The translations under genes and the position numbers were made by a program. 10,448 nt of DNA from Victivallales bacterium. GTDB taxonomy: Bacteria; Verrucomicrobiota; Lentisphaeria; Oligosphaerales; Oligosphaeraceae. The stretch spans positions 1 to 10,448 of the forward strand of contig JAFZZD010000817.1 of NCBI GenBank assembly GCA_017615955.1, read 5' to 3'. Positions 1-6,765 of the stretch are shown in pieces; positions within the stretch are counted from its first letter, which is position 1, and every line of letters begins with the position of its first letter. The notes below the pieces were generated by a model. That model ran no database searches and was not told the DNA's origin. It worked only from the letters and a program-made list of their open reading frames with translations.

Positions 1-24
1 AGGACATTTTATTGAAATGAAATT

Positions 25-61
25 AATCTGTGATAATCTGTGTTAATCTGTGGATAAAAAA
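25..61. repeat. ATCTGTG intergenic repeat, copy 1
   Basis: This 37-bp stretch is built of three roughly 10-bp units that each begin AATCTGTG, and it ends in GGATAAAAAA. It matches the copy at 7495-7531 at 34 of 37 positions, in the same orientation. The last unit contains TGTGGATAA (49-57), which is the reverse complement of the consensus DnaA box TTATCCACA. It lies 13 nt beyond the stop codon of the minus-strand ceramidase-like gene. Similar ATCTGTG repeats are, from memory, widespread in intergenic DNA of PVC and other environmental bacteria; their role is unknown to me. Confidence 0.8.
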
Positions 62-74
62 GTTTTAAATCGCC

Positions 75-1634
75 TCATTGGTTAAAGCATTCCTTGATAG
101 CCTTCACGGTTTCAGTGACCAATGCATCGCCGCCAAGGTAGGTCACCTGGCAGGATGTGGGTGCGGCGCCATAGCCGCTGCCATTGGTACGCGGTGTCGG
201 CAGATATGAACCATCGCCCGCCAATTGCACCAGGAAAGTCTGAATCGCGGGGCTTCGCCCCTTGATGCGTTCGCCGTAGTCCAAGTACAGTTCAAAGGAA
301 TTGGTGGCGAAACATACGTCTCCAAGACGCAGCACGTGCATTTCCATGCCGTATGTTTCCTCTGGATGCTCGTAGCGATAAATGACGCGACGCAATGCGC
401 CCACGGCGCCCCAGTAGTCCCAGCCCTGCTCCTTCATGTACGCCAGTTTCTCGGCCAGTTCCTTGCGTGCCTTGTCAGCCTCTTCGGCAGTAATGGCACG
501 GCGCGGCAACTGTATGTTTTTGCACAGATGGCGCATCGTAGGCTTGGCGTCTGCAGTGTCCTTTATAGTCGGCAGCACATCCTCCAGTGCCACGCAAATG
601 CGGCGTGCTATCTCCTTGCGGCGGGCCAGATTGTAGTCCCAGTTGTATGCGCGTTTGCCCCATCCCCATTCGGTAACGTCCTTCTCCATCTGATTGCGGA
701 GGCGCATCATCCTGGCGTCCGCAGGGCAGTTCAGCAAACGGTGAGGACTTTGGTCTCCTGCCGCCGAGCATTGTGGCAGGAGGTGTATTCCCTTGCCGAA
801 GCGATGGTCGATTTCCTGGCGCACCTCGTTCCAGAAGTCAGCGGAGACGAGCTTGAACGCCTCGCACGTCTGCGCAGGACACGCCACATTCACGACCATT
901 CCAGTAAGTACGCCTTTCATGTCGTAGGTCGCCAGCACATTCACATCATGGTCCACATGCCCTTCTACATTCAGGTACTTCTCGTTTGTGGAAGGCGCAT
1001 AGATGGTTCCGCCCTTGTCGCGCTGGACCGTGCGGCGGTTCTCGCCCACGACTGCCGTGCCAAGACCATACGCAATCTTGCCTGGCACACGGGAGCGCCA
1101 GGCCTGAGCAACCACCGCACTCACTTTTTCCACCAGGAGCGCATAGTATTGCTGGCTGTCCACAAAGTCAGGATGCTCCTTTCGGATTTCATCCACATCC
1201 ATTCCCGAACTGCCCCACTTGCAGCCGCCAGGCTGCGGCTGCATCCACTGGCTGCGAGGGACGACTTTGCCGAAATGGGGTGCAGTGTGGGTATGGGTGG
1301 CGCTGGCGAACACACATTCACCTGGCAGTTCAGGCAGTTCCTTTGCCAGGCGTTCACGGCAGTCCTTCAGCAGATAGATTGAGAAGTTGATGATGTCAGC
1401 CGAAACCATGACAGCCTTTTCGCCGTTGCATTCCAAAGCCAGGGCTGTCACCGTAAGCGGATCCGCCACGCCTGTGGACAGACGCGGAAATTGCTGACCA
1501 GCCAGCAGACATGGGCCGCCTGGCGTTATGTCCTGCCTTGCCCATCCGATTTTAAGACTGTCTTCCGCAGTTAATGCACTCATTGCCGCACAAATCGCCA
1601 TGATCACAATTCCTTTCAGTAATGTCCTTTTCAT
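75..1634 (-). CDS. Secreted neutral/alkaline ceramidase-like amidase
   Basis: The 519-residue protein resembles the N-terminal catalytic domain of neutral/alkaline non-lysosomal ceramidase, a zinc amidase that cleaves the N-acyl bond of ceramide. Residues 1-23 form a Sec signal peptide (MKRTLLK, a hydrophobic core, likely cleavage after LTA), so it acts outside the cytoplasm. Residues 26-44 (KIGWARQDITP) match the family's opening strand. SATHTHTAPH (111-120) matches the His-rich zinc motif, and GDQSP (293-297) matches the region of the catalytic serine, here Ser296. NSFELY near residue 448 could supply the glutamate ligand. At 519 residues it is shorter than true neutral ceramidases and probably lacks their C-terminal Ig-like domain. 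The start overlaps the stop of the upstream glycoside hydrolase gene by ATGA and no clear ribosome site is seen, so translation is probably coupled. Many environmental members of this family have no known substrate, so ceramide itself is uncertain. Confidence 0.85.
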   Translation of the reverse strand: MKRTLLKGIVIMAICAAMSALTAEDSLKIGWARQDITPGGPCLLAGQQFPRLSTGVADPLTVTALALECNGEKAVMVSADIINFSIYLLKDCRERLAKELPELPGECVFASATHTHTAPHFGKVVPRSQWMQPQPGGCKWGSSGMDVDEIRKEHPDFVDSQQYYALLVEKVSAVVAQAWRSRVPGKIAYGLGTAVVGENRRTVQRDKGGTIYAPSTNEKYLNVEGHVDHDVNVLATYDMKGVLTGMVVNVACPAQTCEAFKLVSADFWNEVRQEIDHRFGKGIHLLPQCSAAGDQSPHRLLNCPADARMMRLRNQMEKDVTEWGWGKRAYNWDYNLARRKEIARRICVALEDVLPTIKDTADAKPTMRHLCKNIQLPRRAITAEEADKARKELAEKLAYMKEQGWDYWGAVGALRRVIYRYEHPEETYGMEMHVLRLGDVCFATNSFELYLDYGERIKGRSPAIQTFLVQLAGDGSYLPTPRTNGSGYGAAPTSCQVTYLGGDALVTETVKAIKECFNQ

Positions 1635-3619
1635 CTTGTCAGCAGGTAGTAGATTGAGGGGAATGTCTTTCCTATGGTGAACTTTAACGAGTTGTTTTCT
1701 TGGGTGACGGGTATTTCGCCTGTATATGCGCCGTCCTGGTCAATGCTCCACAGATGCATTTTCACAGGCGTATGCGCCAATTCCAAGTCAGCCTGTATGC
1801 TTTCGTACAGCACTGGCCCATGGCCGATGTCAATGCGCTCTGTATGCGTTGCGTTATAAAGGGCACCCGTGTTGTCCGAACGACCAACGGCAGTGATGAG
1901 TATTTGCGTGGCCTCCTGCAGCGGACGATTGTCCAGCGATGTCAGCGTAACAGTGGCAAAATCCGTGCGGAATGTGATGGTCAATCCGCTGATGCCCACT
2001 TTCTCGCCAGCTCCAAAGCTGCCGAAGATGGACTTGGTCCTCGCCGTGTCAATCCATGCCTGTCCCTTTTTCCAGGAGCGGTGGAGTTCGCCTGTGTCTG
2101 ATGTGACCTCGCCAGCCTCCTCGTCATTGGCGGCGGGACCTGTCTCGTCAGGCCCAATGGCATCGGGTGCCGCCTCATTTCCTGGCATGACCAGGCGGAC
2201 GCCATGCTTCTCGCAGTTTATGGTGCCTTCAAGATTGGGAAGGTTGTGGTTGTACATGCCGTGCGCAGCGCAGAACACATCATCTTCGGTCAGGCGTATG
2301 TCCAGCATCTTTTTCGCCTGCGCCACATCCCCACGGCGAAGCATGATGGCGGCGGCGTAGAACAGTCCGAATTTGGATGGATCCATCGCAGTCTCGAAAT
2401 TACGACGATATGCAATGCTGCCCAGCACGGTTCCTCCCATGCAGTCCGTGGGAACGCTGCGGTAGCGATATGTGTGGAGGCATGTGCCAACCCACCCCTG
2501 GAATGCGGCCATGGAAGATACCAGCAACGGGGCTTCGGCGCGCCATTCATTGGGCCAGACCTGGTCCCATTCGGTAACCAGCATCGGCTGTGTGGAAGTG
2601 CGTCCTTTGGAAGGCACCATGCCGAAGACCTGCCTGCGTTCCCGCAGCAAGTCCTTGTTGGTCAATTGGTCGCCGCACAAATCCCAATATACGTTGGCAC
2701 AGGACAGATCCATGTCCTGCAATGCCGATATGATAGGCAACCCCGTGCACATGGAGTCCCCCGCGATAGGCTGCCTCACGCCGATGGAGCGCAGAAAGTC
2801 CCGCATTCTCCTGCAATAGTTGCGCTGCACCTCATGGTAGAAGCGGAGCAGGTCAGGCTCTGGGTCGCGATGCCTGTAGTCAAACGCGTCAGGCTCCCAG
2901 TCCACGCCATTTTTCTTGGCCCACTCGCGATATATGGAGCGCAAATTGCTGGCGTATTGCTCTATGACCACAGCCCAGTACTTGCAGAACATGTCATTCT
3001 CGTTGGTGATAAGCACAGCCGCCACGCCTGGATCCTCTGCCAGGCTCTTGCCAGTGTAGGGATTGACGGGCAGCAGCAGCTGGCGGGCATATTCCTGCTG
3101 TAGTTCAATAAGATGCTCGTCAAAGAGGGTGTATGGCTTGGCACCGTTGGGCGGCAGTTTGTCGTATGCCTCCACGCCATCTTCTGCCTTGAATGTGCGG
3201 TAAACCAGCAAATCGACATAGACGTATATGCCCTCCCGCTCCAGAGCCGCCACCAGGTAGTGCAGCCTGTCCAGGCTGGTGGCGTCCAGCTTTCTGGTGC
3301 AGTCCATGGGAGCGCCCTTCGTGAATGCGAAGATGTTTGGCGTGGCCCACTGCGCGTCGAATTGATGCAGTCTCACCAGGTTGACGCCGAACTTCGCCAG
3401 GCGGCGTGCCACCTTGTCCGCCTCCGCATGTTCAGGGAAGCAGGCCGCGGAATTAAGCAAGTTGCCCCAGAAGCGGGCCTTTGTGCCATCCTCGAACACC
3501 AGCTCGCTGTCCTTGGCCTGCAGGAAGCCATGCTTACCTGCGGGAACCTCGTCTGCAAAAAGGAATGACACATCCAGCGGTGCGTCATCATAATGAAAAG
3601 TGAATTTCTGGTCAAGCAT
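1631..3619 (-). CDS. Clan GH-A glycoside hydrolase (GH5-like), cytoplasmic
   Basis: The 662-residue protein looks like a retaining (beta/alpha)8-barrel glycosidase of clan GH-A. The barrel appears to span about residues 45-440. FWGNLL (50-55) and GVNLVRLHQFD (78-88) are typical early strands. ITNEND has Asn206-Glu207, the usual Asn-Glu acid/base pair, and LVTEWD has Glu350 in the position of the nucleophile. An acidic Gly/Asp/Glu-rich linker (about 480-510) leads to a beta-rich C-terminal domain (about 515-662) that includes the motif DTARTKSIFG. I see no signal peptide, so it probably acts on imported saccharides, which is odd beside a secreted partner. AAGGA lies 6 nt before the start, inside the 14-nt gap after the LacI gene. 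The exact GH family and substrate cannot be decided by eye; GH5 or a mannosidase/galactosidase-like group are candidates. Confidence 0.8.
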   Translation of the reverse strand: MLDQKFTFHYDDAPLDVSFLFADEVPAGKHGFLQAKDSELVFEDGTKARFWGNLLNSAACFPEHAEADKVARRLAKFGVNLVRLHQFDAQWATPNIFAFTKGAPMDCTRKLDATSLDRLHYLVAALEREGIYVYVDLLVYRTFKAEDGVEAYDKLPPNGAKPYTLFDEHLIELQQEYARQLLLPVNPYTGKSLAEDPGVAAVLITNENDMFCKYWAVVIEQYASNLRSIYREWAKKNGVDWEPDAFDYRHRDPEPDLLRFYHEVQRNYCRRMRDFLRSIGVRQPIAGDSMCTGLPIISALQDMDLSCANVYWDLCGDQLTNKDLLRERRQVFGMVPSKGRTSTQPMLVTEWDQVWPNEWRAEAPLLVSSMAAFQGWVGTCLHTYRYRSVPTDCMGGTVLGSIAYRRNFETAMDPSKFGLFYAAAIMLRRGDVAQAKKMLDIRLTEDDVFCAAHGMYNHNLPNLEGTINCEKHGVRLVMPGNEAAPDAIGPDETGPAANDEEAGEVTSDTGELHRSWKKGQAWIDTARTKSIFGSFGAGEKVGISGLTITFRTDFATVTLTSLDNRPLQEATQILITAVGRSDNTGALYNATHTERIDIGHGPVLYESIQADLELAHTPVKMHLWSIDQDGAYTGEIPVTQENNSLKFTIGKTFPSIYYLLTR

Positions 3620-3633
3620 TTGTGTTCCTTGGG

Positions 3634-4581
3634 TTATTTATTTGTGGTTGAATTACGTTGAATAATGGTGCCCAGCCGCTTGGGCAAATCAAGTGGTTCG
3701 CCGCATTTGATGTGGTGCAGCAATGACAGGCAGCAGTCGCAGCCCGTCTCGTAATACGGCTCATTCACCGTTGTCAGCGAAGGTGAAGAGAGTTCGGCTG
3801 CATCCGTATTGCCGAAACCCATTATGGAAAAGGCTTCTGGCACAAATCTGCGCCTGGCATACAGTTCCTGCATGAGTTGCAACGCCAGGCGGTCACTAGT
3901 GCAGAAGACGGCATCAGGCAGCAATGAGAGCAATGGCGAAACGCCATCATCCTCAAGTATCTCCAGCGGAGCCAAGCCATGCCTTGCCATTGCCTGGCGA
4001 TAGCCATCAAGTCGTTGTTTGGCGATTTCAGAGGTGGTGTGGCGGCAGACAATGCGCCGATGCCCCAGTCCCGCCAGATAATCCACAGCAAGAGCAGCGG
4101 AGCCAGTTTGGTCGAAGAAAGGATTGCCCTGGCGCGTCTCCTGGGACAGGCCCAGCGTCGGTATGTCCCGTTGATAGAAATCAGGAGATATGGTTCTGCG
4201 CAACTGCGGGTCAAGGGACAAGGCGGCTATACCCTCGGCGCGGTACTCCAGCGCCTTCCGCAAGGCGGCGTTCACATCATTGCCAACTGAAATCAAACGA
4301 AGGGAATAGCCATGCTCGGCCGCCATGTCAGAATAGCCCTGGATGATCGGTAGCATGAAAGGGTCAAAGGATGCCAGAAGCGCAATCGTATGGCTCTTCC
4401 CCTTGATCATTGAGCGCACCATCTCGTTGGGGACATAGCCCAGTCTTTCCGCAGCAGCTCGTACACGCGCCGAAACCTCTGGAGATATCATTCGCCCATG
4501 CACGTTGCCGTTGTTCAGCACCAGCGACACCGTCGCCTTGCTTACGCCTACCTCCAGCGCTATGTCCTTAAGCCCGATCAT
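3634..4581 (-). CDS. LacI-family transcriptional regulator
   Basis: The 315-residue protein has the LacI layout. An N-terminal helix-turn-helix (residues 3-24, LKDIALEVGVSKATVSLVLN) is followed by a third helix ending in GYVPNE (48-53), a hinge (about 53-62), and a periplasmic-binding-protein-like effector domain. Effector-domain signatures are DQTGSAALAVDYLAGLGHRRI (157-177 region), AVFCTSDRLALQLM (224-237) and FSIMGFGNTD (251-260). The hinge reads VRSMIKG, with Met58 where PurR-type proteins usually have leucine. The gene is first in the operon with the glycoside hydrolase and the ceramidase-like gene, and a perfect palindrome overlaps its predicted transcription start, so it probably represses its own operon until a sugar effector binds. 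The effector is unknown. The ribosome site is weak (GAGAGTGG directly before ATG). Confidence 0.93.
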   Translation of the reverse strand: MIGLKDIALEVGVSKATVSLVLNNGNVHGRMISPEVSARVRAAAERLGYVPNEMVRSMIKGKSHTIALLASFDPFMLPIIQGYSDMAAEHGYSLRLISVGNDVNAALRKALEYRAEGIAALSLDPQLRRTISPDFYQRDIPTLGLSQETRQGNPFFDQTGSAALAVDYLAGLGHRRIVCRHTTSEIAKQRLDGYRQAMARHGLAPLEILEDDGVSPLLSLLPDAVFCTSDRLALQLMQELYARRRFVPEAFSIMGFGNTDAAELSSPSLTTVNEPYYETGCDCCLSLLHHIKCGEPLDLPKRLGTIIQRNSTTNK

Positions 4582-4611
4582 CCACTCTCACAAAAACGTC
4601 TTTTTTCTGCT

Positions 4612-4627
4612 GTTAAACTAGTTTAAC
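4612..4627. promoter_or_regulatory. Probable LacI-family operator
   Basis: GTTAAACTAGTTTAAC is a perfect 16-bp palindrome. It lies between the predicted start of transcription (about 4632 on the minus strand) and the start codon of the LacI gene, a classic position for a repressor roadblock. LacI-family operators are usually even palindromes of 14-20 bp with A/T-rich arms, often with a central CG; this one has a central TA. Binding by the adjacent LacI protein is inferred. Confidence 0.7.
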
Positions 4628-4638
4628 TAAACGGGAAT

Positions 4639-4667
4639 ATTATACAATGACACTTCTGTAAAAGCAA
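4639..4667 (-). promoter_or_regulatory. Sigma-70-type promoter of the LacI operon
   Basis: Read on the minus strand, TTGCTT (complement of 4662-4667) is followed after exactly 17 nt by a perfect TATAAT (complement of 4639-4644). Transcription would start near 4632, giving a leader of about 50 nt that begins just before the palindromic operator. Confidence 0.75.
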
Positions 4668-4788
4668 ACGTACACGACAGTTTTTTCATGTAATTGATGT
4701 TATGACTCGCCAATATGGCACCCACTGGCCAATTGATATCATTCAATAAGCCATTTCGGCGTCGCATATAAATTTCTTGCGTATTGGC

Positions 4789-4816
4789 TTGAATAATGTC
4801 AGCCATATATTACAAT
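4789..4816 (+). promoter_or_regulatory. Possible promoter of the NagB-like/PIG-L operon
   Basis: TTGAAT (4789-4794), a 16-nt spacer and TACAAT (4811-4816) form a plausible sigma-70 promoter, giving a leader of about 65 nt. An overlapping alternative is TTGGCT (4784-4789), 16 nt, TATATT (4806-4811). The region is A/T-rich, so chance matches are likely. The rest of the 306-bp divergent spacer (4582-4887) holds no visible gene. Confidence 0.4.
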
Positions 4817-4837
4817 ATTCACAATTTTTCTAAGTAG

Positions 4838-4860
4838 GCGGCGTCAATGCCGCATTGGAC
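4838..4860 (+). other. Small inverted repeat in the leader of the NagB-like gene
   Basis: Two mutually exclusive pairings are possible. GCGGC (4838-4842) can pair with GCCGC (4849-4853). Alternatively GTCAATG (4843-4849) can pair with CATTGGAC (4853-4860) with one bulged G. It sits 17-40 nt before the GGAG ribosome site, so it could influence translation, but the stems are short and may be chance. Confidence 0.3.
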
Positions 4861-4887
4861 AATCAATAAACAAAACGGAGAAGAGTA

Positions 4888-5820
4888 ATGAGAAAGCACA
4901 GTGTCGTGGCTCCGGAATGGTGGGACTACACAACAATTGACGATGAACTGGTAAGGGATACCGCAAAGCTGACCGTCAAGGACATCGAACAGCTCAGCAG
5001 GCCTGGTTTCAAAGTTGTCATGTATGACACAATCGAGGAATTCTATCTGGCTGAGGCACTTGAATACATCGAGGCTTGGAAGCAATCCTCACCTGACAAT
5101 CCATGCGGCATCTGCGGTCCAATTGGCCCGACAGAGCAGCTGCCACTGGTGGCTCGCATCGTCAATGCAACAGGCATGAACCTGGCCAAGCTGGATGCCC
5201 ATTTCTGGGGCATGGACGAATGGGTGCAGGACGGAAAGGCCGTTCCAATCGACCATCCGCTCTCATTCGCAAAGTGCGACAAGGAACTCTGCTTCAACCG
5301 CATCCGCCCAGAACTGCGCATGCCTGAAAAGAACATGCACTTCCCCACTGGCGACCTGGAAGCATACAGCAAGACCTACGACCAGTTCACATGCGTCCTC
5401 ATGCAGGGCGGCCAGGGCGACACCAAGCACTGGGCTTTCAACGACCCCGTGAAGCGCGAAGGCAAGTATGCCGACAACCCGCCTTCACCAGAGGAATACC
5501 GCAAGTTCGCGACACGTATCGTTGACCTGCACCCCATCACCGTCATGCAGAACGCCCGCACCAGCGGCGGCGGCAACATCGCTCTGGTTCCCACCAAGGC
5601 CGCCACAGTTGGCCCAGTCGAGACCTGGAAGGCCAAGAAGGTCTCCATCTGGCAGGCAGGTTGCCACGACAATGCATTCGGCATGCGCCTGACCGCACTC
5701 ATGCTGTCCAAGAAGATCGCGGACGCGGCAGTTCCAATGAGCCTGCTCTCTGGCCATCCAGACGTGCAGTTCAACTTCTTCCGTCCAGGCCTGGGCTCAT
5801 GCGCAGTGGAGATGCACTAA
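4888..5820 (+). CDS. NagB-like (glucosamine-6-phosphate isomerase/deaminase family) protein
   Basis: The 310-residue protein follows the NagB fold, whose classic member converts glucosamine 6-phosphate to fructose 6-phosphate and ammonia in the cytoplasm. Visible landmarks are a glycine-rich phosphate loop ([12 protein letters not shown], 73-84), FWGMDEW (106-112) matching the catalytic Asp region of NagB (Asp72 in E. coli; here Asp110), and [14 protein letters not shown] (174-187) matching GGxGxDGHIAFNEP. His181 is conserved, but E. coli Asp141 aligns with Thr179 and Glu148 with Asp186. [14 protein letters not shown] (233-246) matches the late NagB motif. About 40 extra N-terminal residues precede the domain. 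GGAG (4877-4880) lies 7 nt before ATG. The gene is followed after one base by a PIG-L deacetylase gene. From memory, some Bacteroidetes proteins fuse these two domains. The altered active site means the substrate may not be glucosamine 6-phosphate. Confidence 0.85.
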   Translation: MRKHSVVAPEWWDYTTIDDELVRDTAKLTVKDIEQLSRPGFKVVMYDTIEEFYLAEALEYIEAWKQSSPDNPCGICGPIGPTEQLPLVARIVNATGMNLAKLDAHFWGMDEWVQDGKAVPIDHPLSFAKCDKELCFNRIRPELRMPEKNMHFPTGDLEAYSKTYDQFTCVLMQGGQGDTKHWAFNDPVKREGKYADNPPSPEEYRKFATRIVDLHPITVMQNARTSGGGNIALVPTKAATVGPVETWKAKKVSIWQAGCHDNAFGMRLTALMLSKKIADAAVPMSLLSGHPDVQFNFFRPGLGSCAVEMH

Positions 5821-5821
5821 T

Positions 5822-6607
5822 ATGAACGAGAAACCTGCTGCAATCGCTATTGTCGCACATCCAGACGACATCGAGTTCATGATGGGGGGTACCCTCCTCA
5901 TGCTCCAGAAGAAAGGCTGGGACGTGCACTACATGGCAACCGCAAACGGCTGCTGCGGAACCGAGAAGTACGACGCCAAGACCATCGCTGCCATGCGCGC
6001 TGGCGAAATGCTCGCCTCCACCAAGCTGGCCGGCATGACCTGGCATCCGCCGATCTGCAATGACCTGGAGGTCTTCTACAACAAGGAGAACGTGGCAAAG
6101 GTCCTGAGCGTAATCCGCCAGGTCAAGCCGAAAATCGTCCTCACACAGTCGCCTGACGACTATATGGAAGACCACATCAACACCTGCCGCCTGGCAGTGG
6201 CAGCCGCATTCGACCGCGGCATGCTCAACGCGCCATGCGAGCCGCCAATGTCCGTTTTCCAGGATGACATCGTGGTTTACCACGCCATCCCGCATGGTCT
6301 GATGGATCCATTCAGGCGTCTCCTCGAACCCGAGATCTTCGTGAATGTGGAACCCGTCATGCAGATGAAGTGGGATATGCTGGCCTGCCATAAGTCCCAG
6401 AAGGAATGGCTGGACGTCTCTCAGGGAATGGACGCATACCAGAAGACAATGCAGGACTTCATGGCGAACCTGGGCGGTCGTTCAGGCAAGTTCAAGTACG
6501 CGGAAGGCTTCCGCCGCCGTTCATGGCTGGGCTTCTCCGCCAACGAATGGGATCCGCTGTCAGAGGTGCTGGGCGAGGACGTAGTTCCAAACCCCAACTA
6601 CAAGTAA
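5822..6607 (+). CDS. PIG-L/LmbE-family N-deacetylase
   Basis: The 261-residue protein belongs to the PIG-L (LmbE) family of zinc N-acetyl hydrolases, which deacetylate GlcNAc-containing substrates. VAHPDDIEFMMGG (11-23) is the first zinc motif, with His13 and Asp16 as ligands and Asp15 as probable general base. The second motif, usually HPDH, reads MEDH (115-118). His118 can still be the third ligand, but the first histidine is replaced by Met115. KWDMLACHKSQKEWLD (183-198) is typical of a subgroup of the family. No signal peptide is seen, so it acts in the cytoplasm. GGAG (5808-5811), inside the preceding gene, lies 10 nt before ATG, and one base separates the genes. Codon use is strongly biased like its partner's, suggesting good expression. 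It probably removes an acetyl group from an amino sugar that the NagB-like protein then processes, or the reverse. Confidence 0.9.
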   Translation: MNEKPAAIAIVAHPDDIEFMMGGTLLMLQKKGWDVHYMATANGCCGTEKYDAKTIAAMRAGEMLASTKLAGMTWHPPICNDLEVFYNKENVAKVLSVIRQVKPKIVLTQSPDDYMEDHINTCRLAVAAAFDRGMLNAPCEPPMSVFQDDIVVYHAIPHGLMDPFRRLLEPEIFVNVEPVMQMKWDMLACHKSQKEWLDVSQGMDAYQKTMQDFMANLGGRSGKFKYAEGFRRRSWLGFSANEWDPLSEVLGEDVVPNPNYK

Positions 6608-6627
6608 GCTGACTGCTTAGCGAACAC

Positions 6628-6660
6628 AAAGGGCGACCTTGCAAAAGGCTGCCCTTTTTT
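6628..6660 (+). terminator. Intrinsic terminator of the NagB-like/PIG-L operon
   Basis: AAAGGGC (6628-6634) pairs perfectly with GCCCTTT (6651-6657). The stem extends inward past a mismatch through CC/GG, and it ends in a run of six T (6655-6660). It starts 20 nt after the PIG-L stop codon. Confidence 0.85.
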
Positions 6661-6670
6661 GGCTATTGTC

Positions 6671-6743
6671 AAGAGGCAAATTGTAGGGTGCCGCTGGCGA
6701 CAGCCAGCGGAAAAGGCATGCATTGCCGAGAGTCTTGCCTCTT
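6671..6743. repeat. Nested palindromic element (possible three-way junction)
   Basis: Outer arms AAGAGGCAA (6671-6679) and TTGCCTCTT (6735-6743) are perfect 9-bp inverted repeats. Between them lie a perfect 8-bp hairpin, CCGCTGGC (6691-6698), loop GACA, GCCAGCGG (6703-6710), and a small hairpin GGCA (6715-6718), 5-nt loop, TGCC (6724-6727). Folded, this would give a closing stem with two branches. It follows the terminator and ends 22 nt before the membrane-protein start, so it is either a structured leader or an intergenic palindromic repeat. The central hairpin resembles the one at 10412-10431 in design. Confidence 0.6.
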
Positions 6744-6765
6744 TATACAACAATAAAGCACTGCA

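Noticed and set aside
25..61. Possible CRISPR-like repeat
   Set aside because: The units are about 10 bp, contiguous, without spacers, and the second copy lies over 7 kb away.
25..61. Replication origin suggested by a DnaA box
   Set aside because: Only one perfect box per site, no cluster, no dnaA/dnaN/gidA neighbours and no marked A/T-rich unwinding region; better explained as a dispersed repeat.
1224..1246. GCAGCC/GGCTGC inverted repeat
   Set aside because: It lies inside the ceramidase-like coding sequence and follows from codons for a Gln/Pro/Gly/Cys stretch.
225..1382. 385-codon open frame on the plus strand
   Set aside because: It runs antisense through the ceramidase-like gene, whose motifs are clear. 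Its Cys/His/Val-rich composition is typical of a shadow frame in GC-biased codons.
2204..3103. 299-codon open frame on the plus strand
   Set aside because: It lies fully antisense to the glycoside hydrolase gene, with no ribosome site and no recognisable domain.
5771..6391. 206-codon open frame on the minus strand
   Set aside because: It is His- and Val-rich and antisense to the PIG-L gene, which has conserved zinc motifs; shadow frame.
6605..6619. Small hairpin TAAGC-TGACT-GCTTA at the PIG-L stop codon
   Set aside because: Five A/T-containing base pairs without a T-run; the strong terminator at 6628-6660 explains the end of the operon.
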